Notes: a model not told the origin generated them from the letters alone. A stretch of 64,000 nucleotides of DNA from Herbaspirillum sp. ST 5-3 (GCF_004804275.1 NZ_STGI01000008.1:124001-188000); one strand, 5' to 3'. Shown: positions 51,091-60,478, counted from the first letter of the stretch. Translations and numbers: made by a program.

Positions 51091-53079
51091 TCAGATATCC
51101 GCTTCGGCTTCGTTGCCGTGTTCTTCCAGCCAGGCGCGCCGTGCGGCTGCCTCGCCTTTGCCCATCAGCATATTGAAGCGAGACTCCGATGCAGCGAGAT
51201 CGAAGTCGCCCAGCGATACCGGCAGCAAGCGGCGTGTATCCGGATTCATCGTGGTTTCCCACAACTGTTCGGCATTCATTTCGCCCAGACCCTTGAAGCG
51301 TGAGATGGTCCATGCGCCATCCTTCACGCCGTCCTTGCGCAGCTTGTCTTCGATCGCCGTCAGTTCGCCATCGTCCAGCGCGTACAGCTTTTGCGCCTGC
51401 TTCTTGCCGCGCGCTGGCGCGTCGACCCGGAACAGCGGAGGGCGCGCAACGCAGATGTGCCCACGCGCGATCAGTTGCGGAAAGTGCTTGAAGAACAGGG
51501 TCAGCAGCAAGACCTGAATGTGCGAGCCGTCCACGTCCGCGTCGGACAGGATGCAAATCTTGCCGTAGCGCAGACCGGTCAGGTCCGGTGTGTCGTTCGG
51601 TCCGTGCGGATCGACGCCGATAGCCACCGCGATGTCATGAATTTCGTTGTTCGCAAACAGGCGGTCGCGTTCGGTCTCCCAGGAATTGAGCACCTTGCCG
51701 CGCAGGGGCAGGATGGCCTGGAATTCCTTGTCGCGGCCCATCTTGGCCGAACCGCCTGCCGAGTCGCCCTCGACCAGGAAGAGTTCGTTGCGGCTCACGT
51801 CATCCGATTCGCAATCGGTCAGCTTGCCCGGCAGAACCGCGACGCCGGAAGATTTCTTCTTTTCGACCTTCTGCGCCGAGCGCAGGCGGGATTGTGCCTG
51901 CTTGATTACTAGATCGGCCAGCTTCTTGCCATAGTCGACATGATGGTTCAACCACAATTCCAGCGCGGGCCGGGTGAAGGTCGCAATCAGGCGCACCGCG
52001 TCGCGCGAATTCAGTCGTTCCTTGATCTGGCCCTGGAACTGCGGATCAAGCACCTTGGCCGACAGCACGAAAGATACGCGTGCGAACACATCTTCCGGCA
52101 ACAGCTTCACGCCCTTGGGCAGCATCGAATGCATTTCGACGAAGCTCTTCACCGCGCCGAACAAGCCTTCGCGCAGGCCGGCTTCGTGTGTGCCGCCGGC
52201 CGGTGTCGGAATCAGGTTGACGTAGGACTCGCGCACCACATTGCCTTCTTCCGTCCAGGCGACCACCCATGCCGCGCCTTCGCCTTCCGCGAAGCCATCG
52301 GTCTCGCCGCTCGCATATTGCTCACCTTCAAACAAAGGAATCAGCGGGTCGGCGTTGGAGGACTGCGCCAGCGATTCGACCAGATAACCGCGCAGGCCCT
52401 GATCATACTGCCAGGTTTGCGTGTCGCCGGTCTTGGCATTGGTGAGGGTCACCTTGACGCCGGGCAGAAGCACTGCCTTGGAACGCAGCAGCCGCTGCAA
52501 TTCCGCGCCCGGAATGGCGGATGAGTCGAAGTATTTCGGATTCGGCCAGACCGTGACGCGCGTGCCGGTTCGCCGCTCGTCCTTCGACAGGGGGCGCGAC
52601 TTCAGTTTTTCAATCACGTCACCATCGCCAAAGGTGAGCTTGTGCTCGCCGCCTTCACGCCAGACAGTGATTTCCAGGCGCGAGGATAGTGCATTGGTGA
52701 CGGAGACGCCGACGCCATGCAGGCCGCCCGAAAAGGAATATGCGCCGCCCGATCCCTTGTCGAATTTGCCACCCGCGTGCAAGCGCGTGAACACGATTTC
52801 TACTGTCGGCACTTTTTCTTCCGGATGCAAGCCGACCGGGATGCCGCGTCCGTCGTCTTCGACGCTGACGCTGCCATCAGTATTGAGCGTCACCGAGACG
52901 TTCTTGCAAAAGCCGCCCAGCGCTTCGTCCGACGCGTTGTCGATCACTTCCTGGATGATATGCAGCGGATTCTCGGTGCGGGTGTACATGCCCGGGCGCT
53001 GCTTGACCGGCTCGAGTCCTTTCAGGACCCGGATGGACGATTCGCTGTAGTCGGATGCGGAGGATTTTCTAGTTGCCAT
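51091..53079 (-). CDS. parE: DNA topoisomerase IV subunit B
   Basis: The 662-residue protein has the GHKL ATPase ([32 protein letters not shown]), the transducer domain and the TOPRIM domain with [13 protein letters not shown] and DADVDGSHI. It supplies ATP-driven strand passage with ParC. The length is that of ParE rather than GyrB, which is longer. It is the first gene of the parE-slt-parC operon. The promoter was not identified. Confidence 0.96.
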   Translation of the reverse strand: MATRKSSASDYSESSIRVLKGLEPVKQRPGMYTRTENPLHIIQEVIDNASDEALGGFCKNVSVTLNTDGSVSVEDDGRGIPVGLHPEEKVPTVEIVFTRLHAGGKFDKGSGGAYSFSGGLHGVGVSVTNALSSRLEITVWREGGEHKLTFGDGDVIEKLKSRPLSKDERRTGTRVTVWPNPKYFDSSAIPGAELQRLLRSKAVLLPGVKVTLTNAKTGDTQTWQYDQGLRGYLVESLAQSSNADPLIPLFEGEQYASGETDGFAEGEGAAWVVAWTEEGNVVRESYVNLIPTPAGGTHEAGLREGLFGAVKSFVEMHSMLPKGVKLLPEDVFARVSFVLSAKVLDPQFQGQIKERLNSRDAVRLIATFTRPALELWLNHHVDYGKKLADLVIKQAQSRLRSAQKVEKKKSSGVAVLPGKLTDCESDDVSRNELFLVEGDSAGGSAKMGRDKEFQAILPLRGKVLNSWETERDRLFANNEIHDIAVAIGVDPHGPNDTPDLTGLRYGKICILSDADVDGSHIQVLLLTLFFKHFPQLIARGHICVARPPLFRVDAPARGKKQAQKLYALDDGELTAIEDKLRKDGVKDGAWTISRFKGLGEMNAEQLWETTMNPDTRRLLPVSLGDFDLAASESRFNMLMGKGEAAARRAWLEEHGNEAEADI

Positions 53080-53367
53080 TCAGATGAGGATGCCAAAAAT
53101 GCTGTTATTGCTTGAGGGAATGTATTTAAACATAAGTCACAGCATTCTAATGAAAAATCAGAGCTGGCTGCGCGTGAACTAATGTGGGGGCAAAGACGCC
53201 ACTTCCAATACGGACGGGAAAAGCCGCGAGGCGGGGTGCCGACCAGAGGCCGGCGAGCGACCCGATGTTGTAGTTTGGAAACTCTGGCCGAAGAATATGG
53301 CCGGTGCGGTGTTTGTCCTGCAATTAATGTAGTGCAACAGGGCAAAATCTTTATAAAATGAAAGCCC

Positions 53368-54198
53368 ATGTCGTCCCATAATTTTCCCTTCGCCGTACGT
53401 CTGATCGGATTTTCCTTGCAGGAAATACTGGCATTCGAAAACGCCTTTGCAAACGAGGAAGGCAAGAACTACGGCTATTTTCGTCTCGAGGACGGCAACT
53501 TGCAGGATCCAGACCTGTATGTCGCCAATGCGGACGAATTGAAGGCATTGGTCAGCCTTGCCGACCTGCGACCGAGCGATGTCCGGCCGGCCCTGCTGAT
53601 CGGCCGGCCAGGCGTGGAGCTGCCGTATGCGCGGATCGATCGTCCGTTCGAATGGCCGGTGCTGTTCGAAGCGCTCGACAATCTGGTCGAAAAGCGGGCC
53701 GACGCGCTGTCGCGACTGGAAGCATCCGATATCGTGACCGTGCCGGAACGCCGGCGGCGCGACCGTCTGGACCTGGATCTCACCGACCCCGCCGAATACG
53801 AAAAAATGCGCTCCAAGGTGCGCCGCGACGGGGTTGTACTGGTTGTCGATAAAAGTCCCGCGCTGCGCGACTACCTCTCCGACCTGCTGGCGCGCCAGCA
53901 GACGCGGGTGGTGTGGGTCAATGGCGAAGTCGAGGCGGTTGAATTGTGCAAGCAAGAGCCGATCTCGGCCGTACTCATTAATACTTCCACGCCCGGTATT
54001 GATCCTTACCGCCTGTCCTGGGCCATCAAGGAAAAGGACTCGCCGATCAAGATCGCGGTGATTTTCCTGGTCAGCAAACCCTTTGTTTACGACCTGCAGC
54101 AGGCGAATTACGTTGGCGCGGACGGCTTCCTCAACAAGCCGCTCGCCAGCCATCACTTGATCACTGCGCTGAGGAAATTTCTTCCGTTTCCGCGTTGA
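53368..54198 (+). CDS. Response-regulator-like protein with degenerate receiver domain
   Basis: The 276-residue protein has an N-terminal region of about 150 residues that I do not recognise. A receiver-like domain (about 153-270) follows: VVLVVDKSPALRDYL, VLINTSTPGIDP and GFLNKPL. Aligned on CheY, the phosphoacceptor Asp57 is Asn205 here, and one of the two acidic residues is Lys (VVDK). Thus it should not be phosphorylated by the usual route. The Lys of FLNKP is kept. There is no DNA-binding or enzymatic output domain. It stands alone, with no kinase nearby. It may signal by protein binding. Confidence 0.72.
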   Translation: MSSHNFPFAVRLIGFSLQEILAFENAFANEEGKNYGYFRLEDGNLQDPDLYVANADELKALVSLADLRPSDVRPALLIGRPGVELPYARIDRPFEWPVLFEALDNLVEKRADALSRLEASDIVTVPERRRRDRLDLDLTDPAEYEKMRSKVRRDGVVLVVDKSPALRDYLSDLLARQQTRVVWVNGEVEAVELCKQEPISAVLINTSTPGIDPYRLSWAIKEKDSPIKIAVIFLVSKPFVYDLQQANYVGADGFLNKPLASHHLITALRKFLPFPR

Positions 54199-54208
54199 TA
54201 GTTATTGG

Positions 54209-54337
54209 TCCACGGAGCACACGAAGGACACGGAAATATTCAAGGAAGACCAGGCCGCCGCATGTGACGCAGGGTACGGAGCATCGCCACAATCCGCAGC
54301 CTTGAATTCTTTCCGTGTCTTCCGTGCTTTCCGTGGA
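54209..54337. repeat. 129-bp imperfect inverted repeat
   Basis: The left arm (54209-54236) begins TCCACGGAGC and ends GACACGGAAA. The right arm (54310-54337) begins TTTCCGTGTC and ends TTTCCGTGGA. The 28-nt arms match at 23 positions when one is inverted. The pairing extends inward: ATTCAAGG is matched by CCTTGAAT. It lies between two convergent genes. It resembles intergenic palindromic repeats of many proteobacterial genomes; family not identified. Confidence 0.65.
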
Positions 54338-54345
54338 CAATCCAG

Positions 54346-55515
54346 CTACTTGCTCAGCAGGCGCATTCCGCGTTCCAGCCCTTCGATCGTGACGGGGAAC
54401 ATCCGATTGTTCATCAGTTGCCGGACGATCGAGATCGACTGACGGTATTGCCATAAACCTTCCGGTTCCGGATTCAGCCAGATGAATTTCGGGAAGGTGC
54501 TGGTAAAACGCTGCAGCCATTCGGCGCCGGCTTCCTCGTTGTTGTATTCCACGGAGCCGCCCGGCTGCAGGATTTCATACGGGCTCATCGTCGCGTCGCC
54601 GACGAAAATCAGCTTGGTATCCGGCGTGTATTTGCGCAGGATGTCCCAGGTCGGAAAACGTTCCGCGTGACGGCGCCGATTGTTCTTCCACAAGTAGTCG
54701 TAAACGCAGTTATGGAAGTAGAAGAATTCCATGTTCTTGAATTCGGTTTTCGACGCCGAAAACAGTTCTTCAGTACGCGCGATATGGTCATCCATCGTGC
54801 CGCCCACATCCAGCAGCATCAGCACCTTGATGTTGTTCTTGCGCTCCGGCTGCATCTTGATGTCAAGATAGCCGGCATTGTTGGCGGTCGCACGTATCGT
54901 GTCGTCGAGCGCCAGTTCTTCGTCCGCACCTTCGCGCGCAAATTTGCGCAGGCGGCGCAGGGCGACCTTGATGTTGCGTGTGCCGAGTTCGCGCTCATCG
55001 TCGTAGTCCCGATAAGCACGCGCCTCCCAGACTTTCACCGCAGTGCGATTGCCGCCTTCGCCGCCGATCCGGATGCCTTCCGGGTTTTGTCCGCCATTGC
55101 CGAACGGCGAAGTGCCGCCGGTGCCGATCCATTTGTTGCCGCCTTCGTGGCGTTCCTTCTGCTCCTTCAGCAATTCCTTCAGCCGGTCCATCAGCTTGTC
55201 GTAACCGAACTTCTCGATTGCCGCGATCTGCTCGGGCGTGAGATCGCGCTCCATGCGCTTCTTCAGCCATTCGAGCGGGATGTCCGGATGCTTCTCGAAG
55301 ATCGCATCGATGCCCTTGAAGTACAGTCCGAATGCCTTGTCGAACTTGTCGTAATGGGCTTCATCCTTGACCAGGGTGGTGCGCGACAGGAAGTAGAAAT
55401 CGTCCAGCGACGGGCTGATGACGTTTTTCTGCATGGCTTCCAGCAGGATCAGGAATTCCTTGATCGACACCGGAATCTTCGCGTCTTTGAGGGTAAAGAA
55501 AAAATCGATCAACAT
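54346..55515 (-). CDS. VWA domain protein, CoxE-like, partner of the MoxR ATPase
   Basis: The 389-residue protein starts MLIDFFFTLKDAKIPVS. A C-terminal VWA domain has a MIDAS-like DVGGTMDDH and FVGDATMSPYE. Such CoxE-type proteins act with MoxR ATPases in the maturation of metal enzymes or complexes. GGAGGG stands five bases before the ATG at 55515, and the start overlaps the acetyltransferase stop by seven bases (ATGTTGA), so translation is coupled. An upstream in-frame Met would add 18 residues. The client is unknown. Confidence 0.88.
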   Translation of the reverse strand: MLIDFFFTLKDAKIPVSIKEFLILLEAMQKNVISPSLDDFYFLSRTTLVKDEAHYDKFDKAFGLYFKGIDAIFEKHPDIPLEWLKKRMERDLTPEQIAAIEKFGYDKLMDRLKELLKEQKERHEGGNKWIGTGGTSPFGNGGQNPEGIRIGGEGGNRTAVKVWEARAYRDYDDERELGTRNIKVALRRLRKFAREGADEELALDDTIRATANNAGYLDIKMQPERKNNIKVLMLLDVGGTMDDHIARTEELFSASKTEFKNMEFFYFHNCVYDYLWKNNRRRHAERFPTWDILRKYTPDTKLIFVGDATMSPYEILQPGGSVEYNNEEAGAEWLQRFTSTFPKFIWLNPEPEGLWQYRQSISIVRQLMNNRMFPVTIEGLERGMRLLSK

Positions 55516-56111
55516 GTCAGCCCTCCGGCTTCCAGTTTGTACAGCAGGTTTTTTTTCACGCCGGGCCACTCGTTCTGGATCACGCTGTAGACCACCGAAT
55601 CGCGAATGCGCCCGTCGGGCATGATGATATGGTTGCGCAATACGCCGTCGCGCTTGGCGCCGAGCCGCTCGATCGCCGCCTGCGAACGCTTGTTGAACCA
55701 GTCGGTGCGGAACTCCACCGCAATGCAGCGCAGCTTTTCAAATGCATGCGCCAGCAGCATCAACTTGCACTCGGTATTGATGGCCGTGCGTTGCGCCCGT
55801 TGCGCGTACCAGGTGCCGCCTATTTCAAGGCGACGATTGTTTTCGTCGATATGCAGATAGCGTGTTCCGCCCACGATCCGGCCGCTCTCGTTGTCGCGCA
55901 CCGCGAAGGCGAGCACCTCGCCTCGTTCTCGCTGCGCAAGCAATTGCTCGATATAGTCGCGCACGCCTTCCGGCCTTGGCACAGTCGTGAACCAGAGGTT
56001 CCACAGCTCGCCATCGGCAACGGCCAGCCTGATCTCTTCTTCGTGTTCCAGTGCCAGCGGTTCCAGCGTGGCATGCCGGCCGCTCAGCGTGACCGCATCG
56101 ACAAAGGCCAT
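55509..56111 (-). CDS. GNAT family N-acetyltransferase (RimJ/RimL-like)
   Basis: The 200-residue protein has a GNAT pattern of the RimJ/RimL kind (GRHATLEPLALEHEEEIRLA, TRYLHIDENNRRLEIG, INTECKLMLLAHAFEKL, NKRSQAAIERLGAKRDG). It transfers an acetyl group from acetyl-CoA to an unknown amine, possibly a protein N-terminus. The ATG at 56111 is preferred because the typical domain begins soon after; an upstream in-frame Met would add 21 residues. It sits between the MoxR and VWA genes, overlapping the latter. Confidence 0.88.
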   Translation of the reverse strand: MAFVDAVTLSGRHATLEPLALEHEEEIRLAVADGELWNLWFTTVPRPEGVRDYIEQLLAQRERGEVLAFAVRDNESGRIVGGTRYLHIDENNRRLEIGGTWYAQRAQRTAINTECKLMLLAHAFEKLRCIAVEFRTDWFNKRSQAAIERLGAKRDGVLRNHIIMPDGRIRDSVVYSVIQNEWPGVKKNLLYKLEAGGLTC

Positions 56112-56124
56112 GACTGCTATCCGA

Positions 56125-56979
56125 TCAGCGATTCGTGCGCGACATGAAGACCAGGCGCTCGAACAGATGCACATCCTGTTCGTTCTTCAGCAGCGCGCCA
56201 TGCAGCGGAGGCACGATGGTTTTCGTATCCTTGCTGCGCAGGGCTTCCGGAGGAATGTCCTCGGCCAGCAGCAATTTCAGCCAGTCCAGCAGCTCGGAGG
56301 TGGACGGTTTCTTCTTCAAGCCGGCCACTTCGCGAACTTCGTAGAAGGTTTGCAGCGCCTGCGCCAGCAGATCCTTTTTCAGTTGCGGGAAATGCACATC
56401 AACAATCTGCTGCATCGTGTCCTTGTCGGGGAAACGGATGTAATGGAAGAAGCACCGGCGCAGGAAGGCGTCCGGCAATTCCTTCTCGTTGTTCGATGTG
56501 ATGATCACCAACGGGCGATTCTTCGCCTTCACCAGTTCGCGCGTTTCGTACACATAGAACTCCATGCGGTCGAGTTCGCGCAGCAGATCGTTCGGGAATT
56601 CAATGTCGGCCTTGTCGATCTCGTCGATCAGCAGCACCACTTGCTGCTCCGACGTGAATGCCTGCCACAACACACCCTTGACGATGTAGTTGTGAATATC
56701 CTTTACCCGCTCGTCGCCCAGCTGCGAGTCGCGCAGGCGCGATACCGCATCGTATTCATACAAGCCTTGCTGCGCCTTGGTCGTCGATTTGATATGCCAC
56801 TGCAGCAGCGGCATGCCGAGCGCCGCGGCCACTTCCTCGGCCAGCATGGTCTTGCCGGTGCCGGGCTCACCCTTGATCAGCAATGGACGTTGCAGCGTCA
56901 ATGCAGCATTGACTGCAAGTTTCAAATCGTTGGTTGCAACGTAATTTTGGGAACCTTCGAAGCGAGTTTCTTGTCGCAT
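56125..56979 (-). CDS. MoxR-family AAA+ ATPase
   Basis: The 284-residue protein has Walker A GEPGTGKT at 37-44, Walker B LLIDEIDKAD, sensor ITSNNEKELPDAFLRRCFFHYI and the MoxR C-terminal helices. MoxR ATPases work as chaperones with VWA proteins to insert cofactors or remodel complexes. It is the first gene of the MoxR-GNAT-VWA operon, 13 bp before the acetyltransferase gene. The 'CoxD-like' variety is indicated by the CoxE-like partner. Confidence 0.92.
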   Translation of the reverse strand: MRQETRFEGSQNYVATNDLKLAVNAALTLQRPLLIKGEPGTGKTMLAEEVAAALGMPLLQWHIKSTTKAQQGLYEYDAVSRLRDSQLGDERVKDIHNYIVKGVLWQAFTSEQQVVLLIDEIDKADIEFPNDLLRELDRMEFYVYETRELVKAKNRPLVIITSNNEKELPDAFLRRCFFHYIRFPDKDTMQQIVDVHFPQLKKDLLAQALQTFYEVREVAGLKKKPSTSELLDWLKLLLAEDIPPEALRSKDTKTIVPPLHGALLKNEQDVHLFERLVFMSRTNR

Positions 56980-57082
56980 AGCGTTGTGTCATCAAGATGA
57001 AAATAAAAGCAAGTATAAGCGAGAAAGATAATCCAGGCTGGAACCGCAGCCACGCCTTTTTTCCCTGCATTTTAAGCACTCC

Positions 57083-59233
57083 ATGAAAATTTCCCTGTTG
57101 AAGCTATGGGTGATGTGGCGACGTTTTCGCCGGACATCACCCCGTCATAATGAGCATCATCTGCAATACATTGCGCAGATCGAGGCACTGATGCGGCGCG
57201 CCAATCCATTCGCCGCGTGGACTGAACGCGCGAATTGGATGATCGATGTGGCCGATTGGCTCAGACGCGATCCGCCGCGATCGAACCTGGATACGCACGC
57301 GTGGAGACGCATCAAGCATCAACGCACGCGTTTCCTGCTCGACTGGCTGGACAGCCACCGCGAGGTAAGACGCGTGGTGCAGACGACTCTGCAAAAGACC
57401 TTGCGCGAAGCGGTCGGTCCGGAACTGTTCTGCGCCACGGGTTTGCCGCACGAACCGGCATTTTTTGGCGAACTGTCGGAACGCGTTGCCAAGGCGATGC
57501 TGCCAAAAGCGCCGTCGCGGCGTGACCTGTCCGCCTTGTTTACGGCGATGTTCCCGGACCCGTCCGATGCCGACTGGCTGATCGGACTGGACCACAAGAC
57601 CCTGGCGCGCGTCTGGAAGCTCTGCGCCGACGACGGCATCGCGCACAACTTTGTTCAACAGATCGATGAAGCGCTGACCTACCTGGTATCGATGATCATC
57701 GCGGTCGGCATCAGCCCGGAATTCCGGCAGCGACTGGAGCCGCACGTACCCTTGAAGGCGACCCCGTTCATGGCCCTGCAGCGCGAACTGGAAAAATACC
57801 TGATGGCCGGAGCGAATGATGAAGCGGCATTGCGCAGCGTGCGCATGCTGGTCGCTGTATGTCAGGCGCAAACCGATCGCATCTACACGCATCTTGACGA
57901 ATACGGCGTATCGGTCGGACTGGTTTATCGAGTCGAGCGGATGCGGGCGCAGCTCACGCGAATGGCGCGGCTGATCGACTTGCGCTCGGCACCGCCGGAC
58001 GCGCAATTAACAGCGCCGGCGCAGGGGCTGCTGGTCGACCTGATCGAGGCGCATCACCGGCGCTCGTCGGTTCGAGGCCTGATTAGCCGCAGTTTTTCCC
58101 TGCTGGCACGCAAGATGGTCGAGCGCAATGCCGACCACGGCGAACAATATGTCGCGCGCGATCACGCCGAGTATTGGGCGATGTTCAAGGCTGCCTGCCG
58201 CGGCGGCGTGGTCAGCGTGTGTACCGTGCTGCTGAAGGCTGCGCTTCCCGCTGCCGGCGTTGCTCGTTTCTTCGAAGGTGTGTTCGCTTCACTGAACTAT
58301 GCGGCTGGTTTTCTTGCAATTTCCGCGCTTGGTGGGACGCTGGCCGCCAGGCAGCCGGCGATTACCGCACCGACGCTCGCTTCAAAGATGCAGGCACTCG
58401 GCACTGCAGACGGCATGCGCAAGCTTCTCGGTGAAATCGCCGGCCTGTTGCGCGCGCAGGCGGCTGCGGTGTTCGGCAACGTGGTGTCCATCGCCCCTGC
58501 CATGACCGCGGTTTCCCTGCTGTTCTGGCTGGTCTCTGGAAGTACGATCATGCAGCCGGAAAAGGCCCATGCCAGCCTGCAGGGACTGTCGGTGTTTGGC
58601 GTCACGCCGGTATTTGCCGCCTTCACTGGCGTATTGCTCTGGCTATCAAGCCTGAGCGCCGGATTCGCCGACAACTGGTTCGCGCTGCGCAACATGCGTG
58701 AAGCGCTGGCGCATCATCGGCGCCTGGTTCACGCGCTCGGTCAGGTGAGGGCAGAGCGCCTGGCCAACTGGCTGGAGCGGCATGTGGCCGGCATTGTCGG
58801 CAATGTCTCTCTGGCGCTGCTATTGGGGATGTCGCCGGTACTGCTTCAATTCTTCGGCCTGCCGCTCGACGTGCGGCATGTGACGCTGGCGACGGGCACG
58901 CTTGCAGCCGCAGTCAGCAGTCTTGGCTGGAGTGCCGTGACCACGGCGGACTTCTGGCTGGCCGTCGGTGGCGTTACCCTGACCGGAATACTGAACATCG
59001 GCGTGGCTTTCGGCTGCGCATTGGGACTGGCTTTGCATGCGCGCGACGTGCCAATGCGGGTCAGGCGCGTGGCTTTTCGTGCAGTGCTGAAGCGCTTTTT
59101 CGGCTCACCGCGTTTCTTCCTGCTTCCCGAGAAGAGCGTGGCAAGCGTGACGGCGCTTCCAACGCCGCCAGCCCCGGTAGCTCCCGCCGAAGCGGAGGAA
59201 GACCTCAGGCAATCCAAGAGCGGGCGCTCATGA
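57083..59233 (+). CDS. 'Site-specific recombinase' family (SpecificRecomb/Gcr) multi-pass membrane protein
   Basis: The 716-residue protein starts MKISLLKLWVMWRRFRRTSP. It has a mainly soluble N-terminal half (about 1-360) and a C-terminal half with about seven hydrophobic segments, such as VVSVCTVLLKAALPAAG, YAAGFLAISALGG and NVSLALLLGMSPVLLQFFGL. It matches the Neisseria Gcr-like family labelled site-specific recombinase. No Ser- or Tyr-recombinase catalytic motif is visible, and the layout is that of a membrane protein, so the label is doubtful. It is divergent from moxR and monocistronic. Confidence 0.7.
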   Translation: MKISLLKLWVMWRRFRRTSPRHNEHHLQYIAQIEALMRRANPFAAWTERANWMIDVADWLRRDPPRSNLDTHAWRRIKHQRTRFLLDWLDSHREVRRVVQTTLQKTLREAVGPELFCATGLPHEPAFFGELSERVAKAMLPKAPSRRDLSALFTAMFPDPSDADWLIGLDHKTLARVWKLCADDGIAHNFVQQIDEALTYLVSMIIAVGISPEFRQRLEPHVPLKATPFMALQRELEKYLMAGANDEAALRSVRMLVAVCQAQTDRIYTHLDEYGVSVGLVYRVERMRAQLTRMARLIDLRSAPPDAQLTAPAQGLLVDLIEAHHRRSSVRGLISRSFSLLARKMVERNADHGEQYVARDHAEYWAMFKAACRGGVVSVCTVLLKAALPAAGVARFFEGVFASLNYAAGFLAISALGGTLAARQPAITAPTLASKMQALGTADGMRKLLGEIAGLLRAQAAAVFGNVVSIAPAMTAVSLLFWLVSGSTIMQPEKAHASLQGLSVFGVTPVFAAFTGVLLWLSSLSAGFADNWFALRNMREALAHHRRLVHALGQVRAERLANWLERHVAGIVGNVSLALLLGMSPVLLQFFGLPLDVRHVTLATGTLAAAVSSLGWSAVTTADFWLAVGGVTLTGILNIGVAFGCALGLALHARDVPMRVRRVAFRAVLKRFFGSPRFFLLPEKSVASVTALPTPPAPVAPAEAEEDLRQSKSGRS

Positions 59234-59412
59234 ATCAGGGGCGCCGTGGACGATCCGGCAATATCAATGTAGAATTAGGCGATTTGGTGCGTCGGAGCAA
59301 CACCTACAAAACGCGCCAAAAGCCTATCCGTAAGTGCTTCGATCCGGTTTTCGCGGTCCGGATTTCTTGCGGATAAGTTTATGAATTTCGTATTAATTTA
59401 TTCCCAGCTACC

Positions 59413-59733
59413 ATGAAAAAACTATTTGCGTTCCTCGCGCTCGCAGGTGTTGCAAGCGTCGCCGCAGCCGCGGACGTCGTCGGTAATGCCAAGGCAGCAG
59501 AAAACAAGGTTGCAATGTGCATCGGATGTCACGGCATCCCGGGCTACAAGGCCTCATTCCCGGAGGTCTATCAGGTTCCGATGCTGGGCGGCCAGAACGC
59601 CAAGTACATCCAAAGCGCGCTCAACGCCTACAAGAAAGGCGATCGCAAGAACCCCAGCATGCGCGGCATCGCGGCCGGCCTGTCGGATCAGGATATCGCC
59701 GACGTCGCGGCTTATTACGCACAGCAGAAATAA
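59413..59733 (+). CDS. Small periplasmic cytochrome c (class I), c4/c5-like
   Basis: The 106-residue protein has a signal peptide (about 1-20) and one heme-c site, Cys36-x2-Cys39-His40 (CIGCH). Met residues in VPMLGG or PSMRG are candidates for the sixth ligand. It should carry electrons in the periplasm, possibly to a terminal oxidase. It precedes a related cytochrome gene by 8 bp. The ATG has no obvious SD. The upstream region holds a small hairpin, ATCCGG...CCGGAT (59342-59363). Confidence 0.92.
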   Translation: MKKLFAFLALAGVASVAAAADVVGNAKAAENKVAMCIGCHGIPGYKASFPEVYQVPMLGGQNAKYIQSALNAYKKGDRKNPSMRGIAAGLSDQDIADVAAYYAQQK

Positions 59734-59741
59734 GGGGACCC

Positions 59742-60086
59742 ATGATGAAGAAGATTCTCGCAGGCGCGGCCGTACTGATGTCGTTTAACGCCTTTGCGGG
59801 CGGCCATATCGACGCCGGCAAGGCTGCCACGGAAAAATTCAACTGCGCCGCCTGCCATGGCAAGGATTTCAACTCGCCGGTCGATCCGAGCTATCCGAAA
59901 CTGGCAGGTCAGCACCAGGATTACCTGGAGCATGCGCTGATCGCCTACCAGCGCGGCGCGGACGGCGCCAATGGACGCGGCAACGCGATCATGGGCGGAC
60001 AAGCCAAGCAACTGTCGAAGGAGGATATCCAGAATATCGCCGCCTACCTGCACAGCTTGCCGGGCTCGCTGGTCTTGCGCAAGTAA
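59742..60086 (+). CDS. Second small periplasmic cytochrome c (class I)
   Basis: The 114-residue protein has a signal peptide (about 1-19, ending in FNAFA) and a heme-c site Cys35-x2-Cys38-His39 (CAACHG). A C-terminal MGGQAKQLSKEDIQNIAAYLHSL segment holds the likely Met ligand. It resembles the preceding cytochrome; the pair may act together like the two halves of a diheme c4. AAGGGGACCC precedes the ATG. It is followed by a bidirectional terminator. Confidence 0.92.
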   Translation: MMKKILAGAAVLMSFNAFAGGHIDAGKAATEKFNCAACHGKDFNSPVDPSYPKLAGQHQDYLEHALIAYQRGADGANGRGNAIMGGQAKQLSKEDIQNIAAYLHSLPGSLVLRK

Positions 60087-60107
60087 GTCCGCGCACACCT
60101 GTTAAGC

Positions 60108-60134
60108 AAAAAGCCACGCTTGTCGTGGCTTTTT
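60108..60134. terminator. Bidirectional terminator between the cytochrome and cbpM genes
   Basis: AAAAAGCCACG (60108-60118) pairs perfectly with CGTGGCTTTTT (60124-60134) around a 5-nt loop. A-runs and T-runs on both sides allow termination in both directions, suiting the convergent genes. Confidence 0.88.
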
Positions 60135-60163
60135 GTTTTCTGGAATGAGCAGCGTGCGGGAGC

Positions 60164-60475
60164 TCAATCCATCGGCAATCCGGCTCCCCGCAGGCGCGCG
60201 CGCAGCCGTTCCAGTTCGTCGAAGAGATCGGCCACCAATCCGGCCAATTCGGGATTGGCGTCGAAATTGCGCTCCAGTTCATAAAGGCGGCGCGTCCGCA
60301 GCAGGTCTTGTCCGGTGAAGAACCAGCGGCTCGGATCCTGCTCGCCCTGGGCAGCAAGCACGCCGGCCTGCACATGCTCGACGATCCATTCCCGGCTGAC
60401 GGTACAACTCGCCGCGAGCTCGTCCACCGTGAGCCGGACATCCTCCATGAGCAGTCCAATCAGTTCTTGCGCCAT
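60164..60475 (-). CDS. cbpM: Chaperone modulator CbpM
   Basis: The 103-residue protein has a MerR-like HTH region (LTVDELAASCTVSREWIVEHVQAGVL) and a C-terminal helix. This is the CbpM pattern, a protein that binds the J-domain of CbpA and blocks its co-chaperone activity. It starts three bases after the cbpA stop. It acts in the cytosol together with CbpA and DnaK. Confidence 0.88.
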   Translation of the reverse strand: MAQELIGLLMEDVRLTVDELAASCTVSREWIVEHVQAGVLAAQGEQDPSRWFFTGQDLLRTRRLYELERNFDANPELAGLVADLFDELERLRARLRGAGLPMD

Positions 60476-60478
60476 CGT

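Noticed and set aside
53329..53364. TATAAA (53352) as promoter of the receiver-like gene
   Set aside because: No -35 at a proper distance and the transcript would start almost at the ATG; not strong enough to list.
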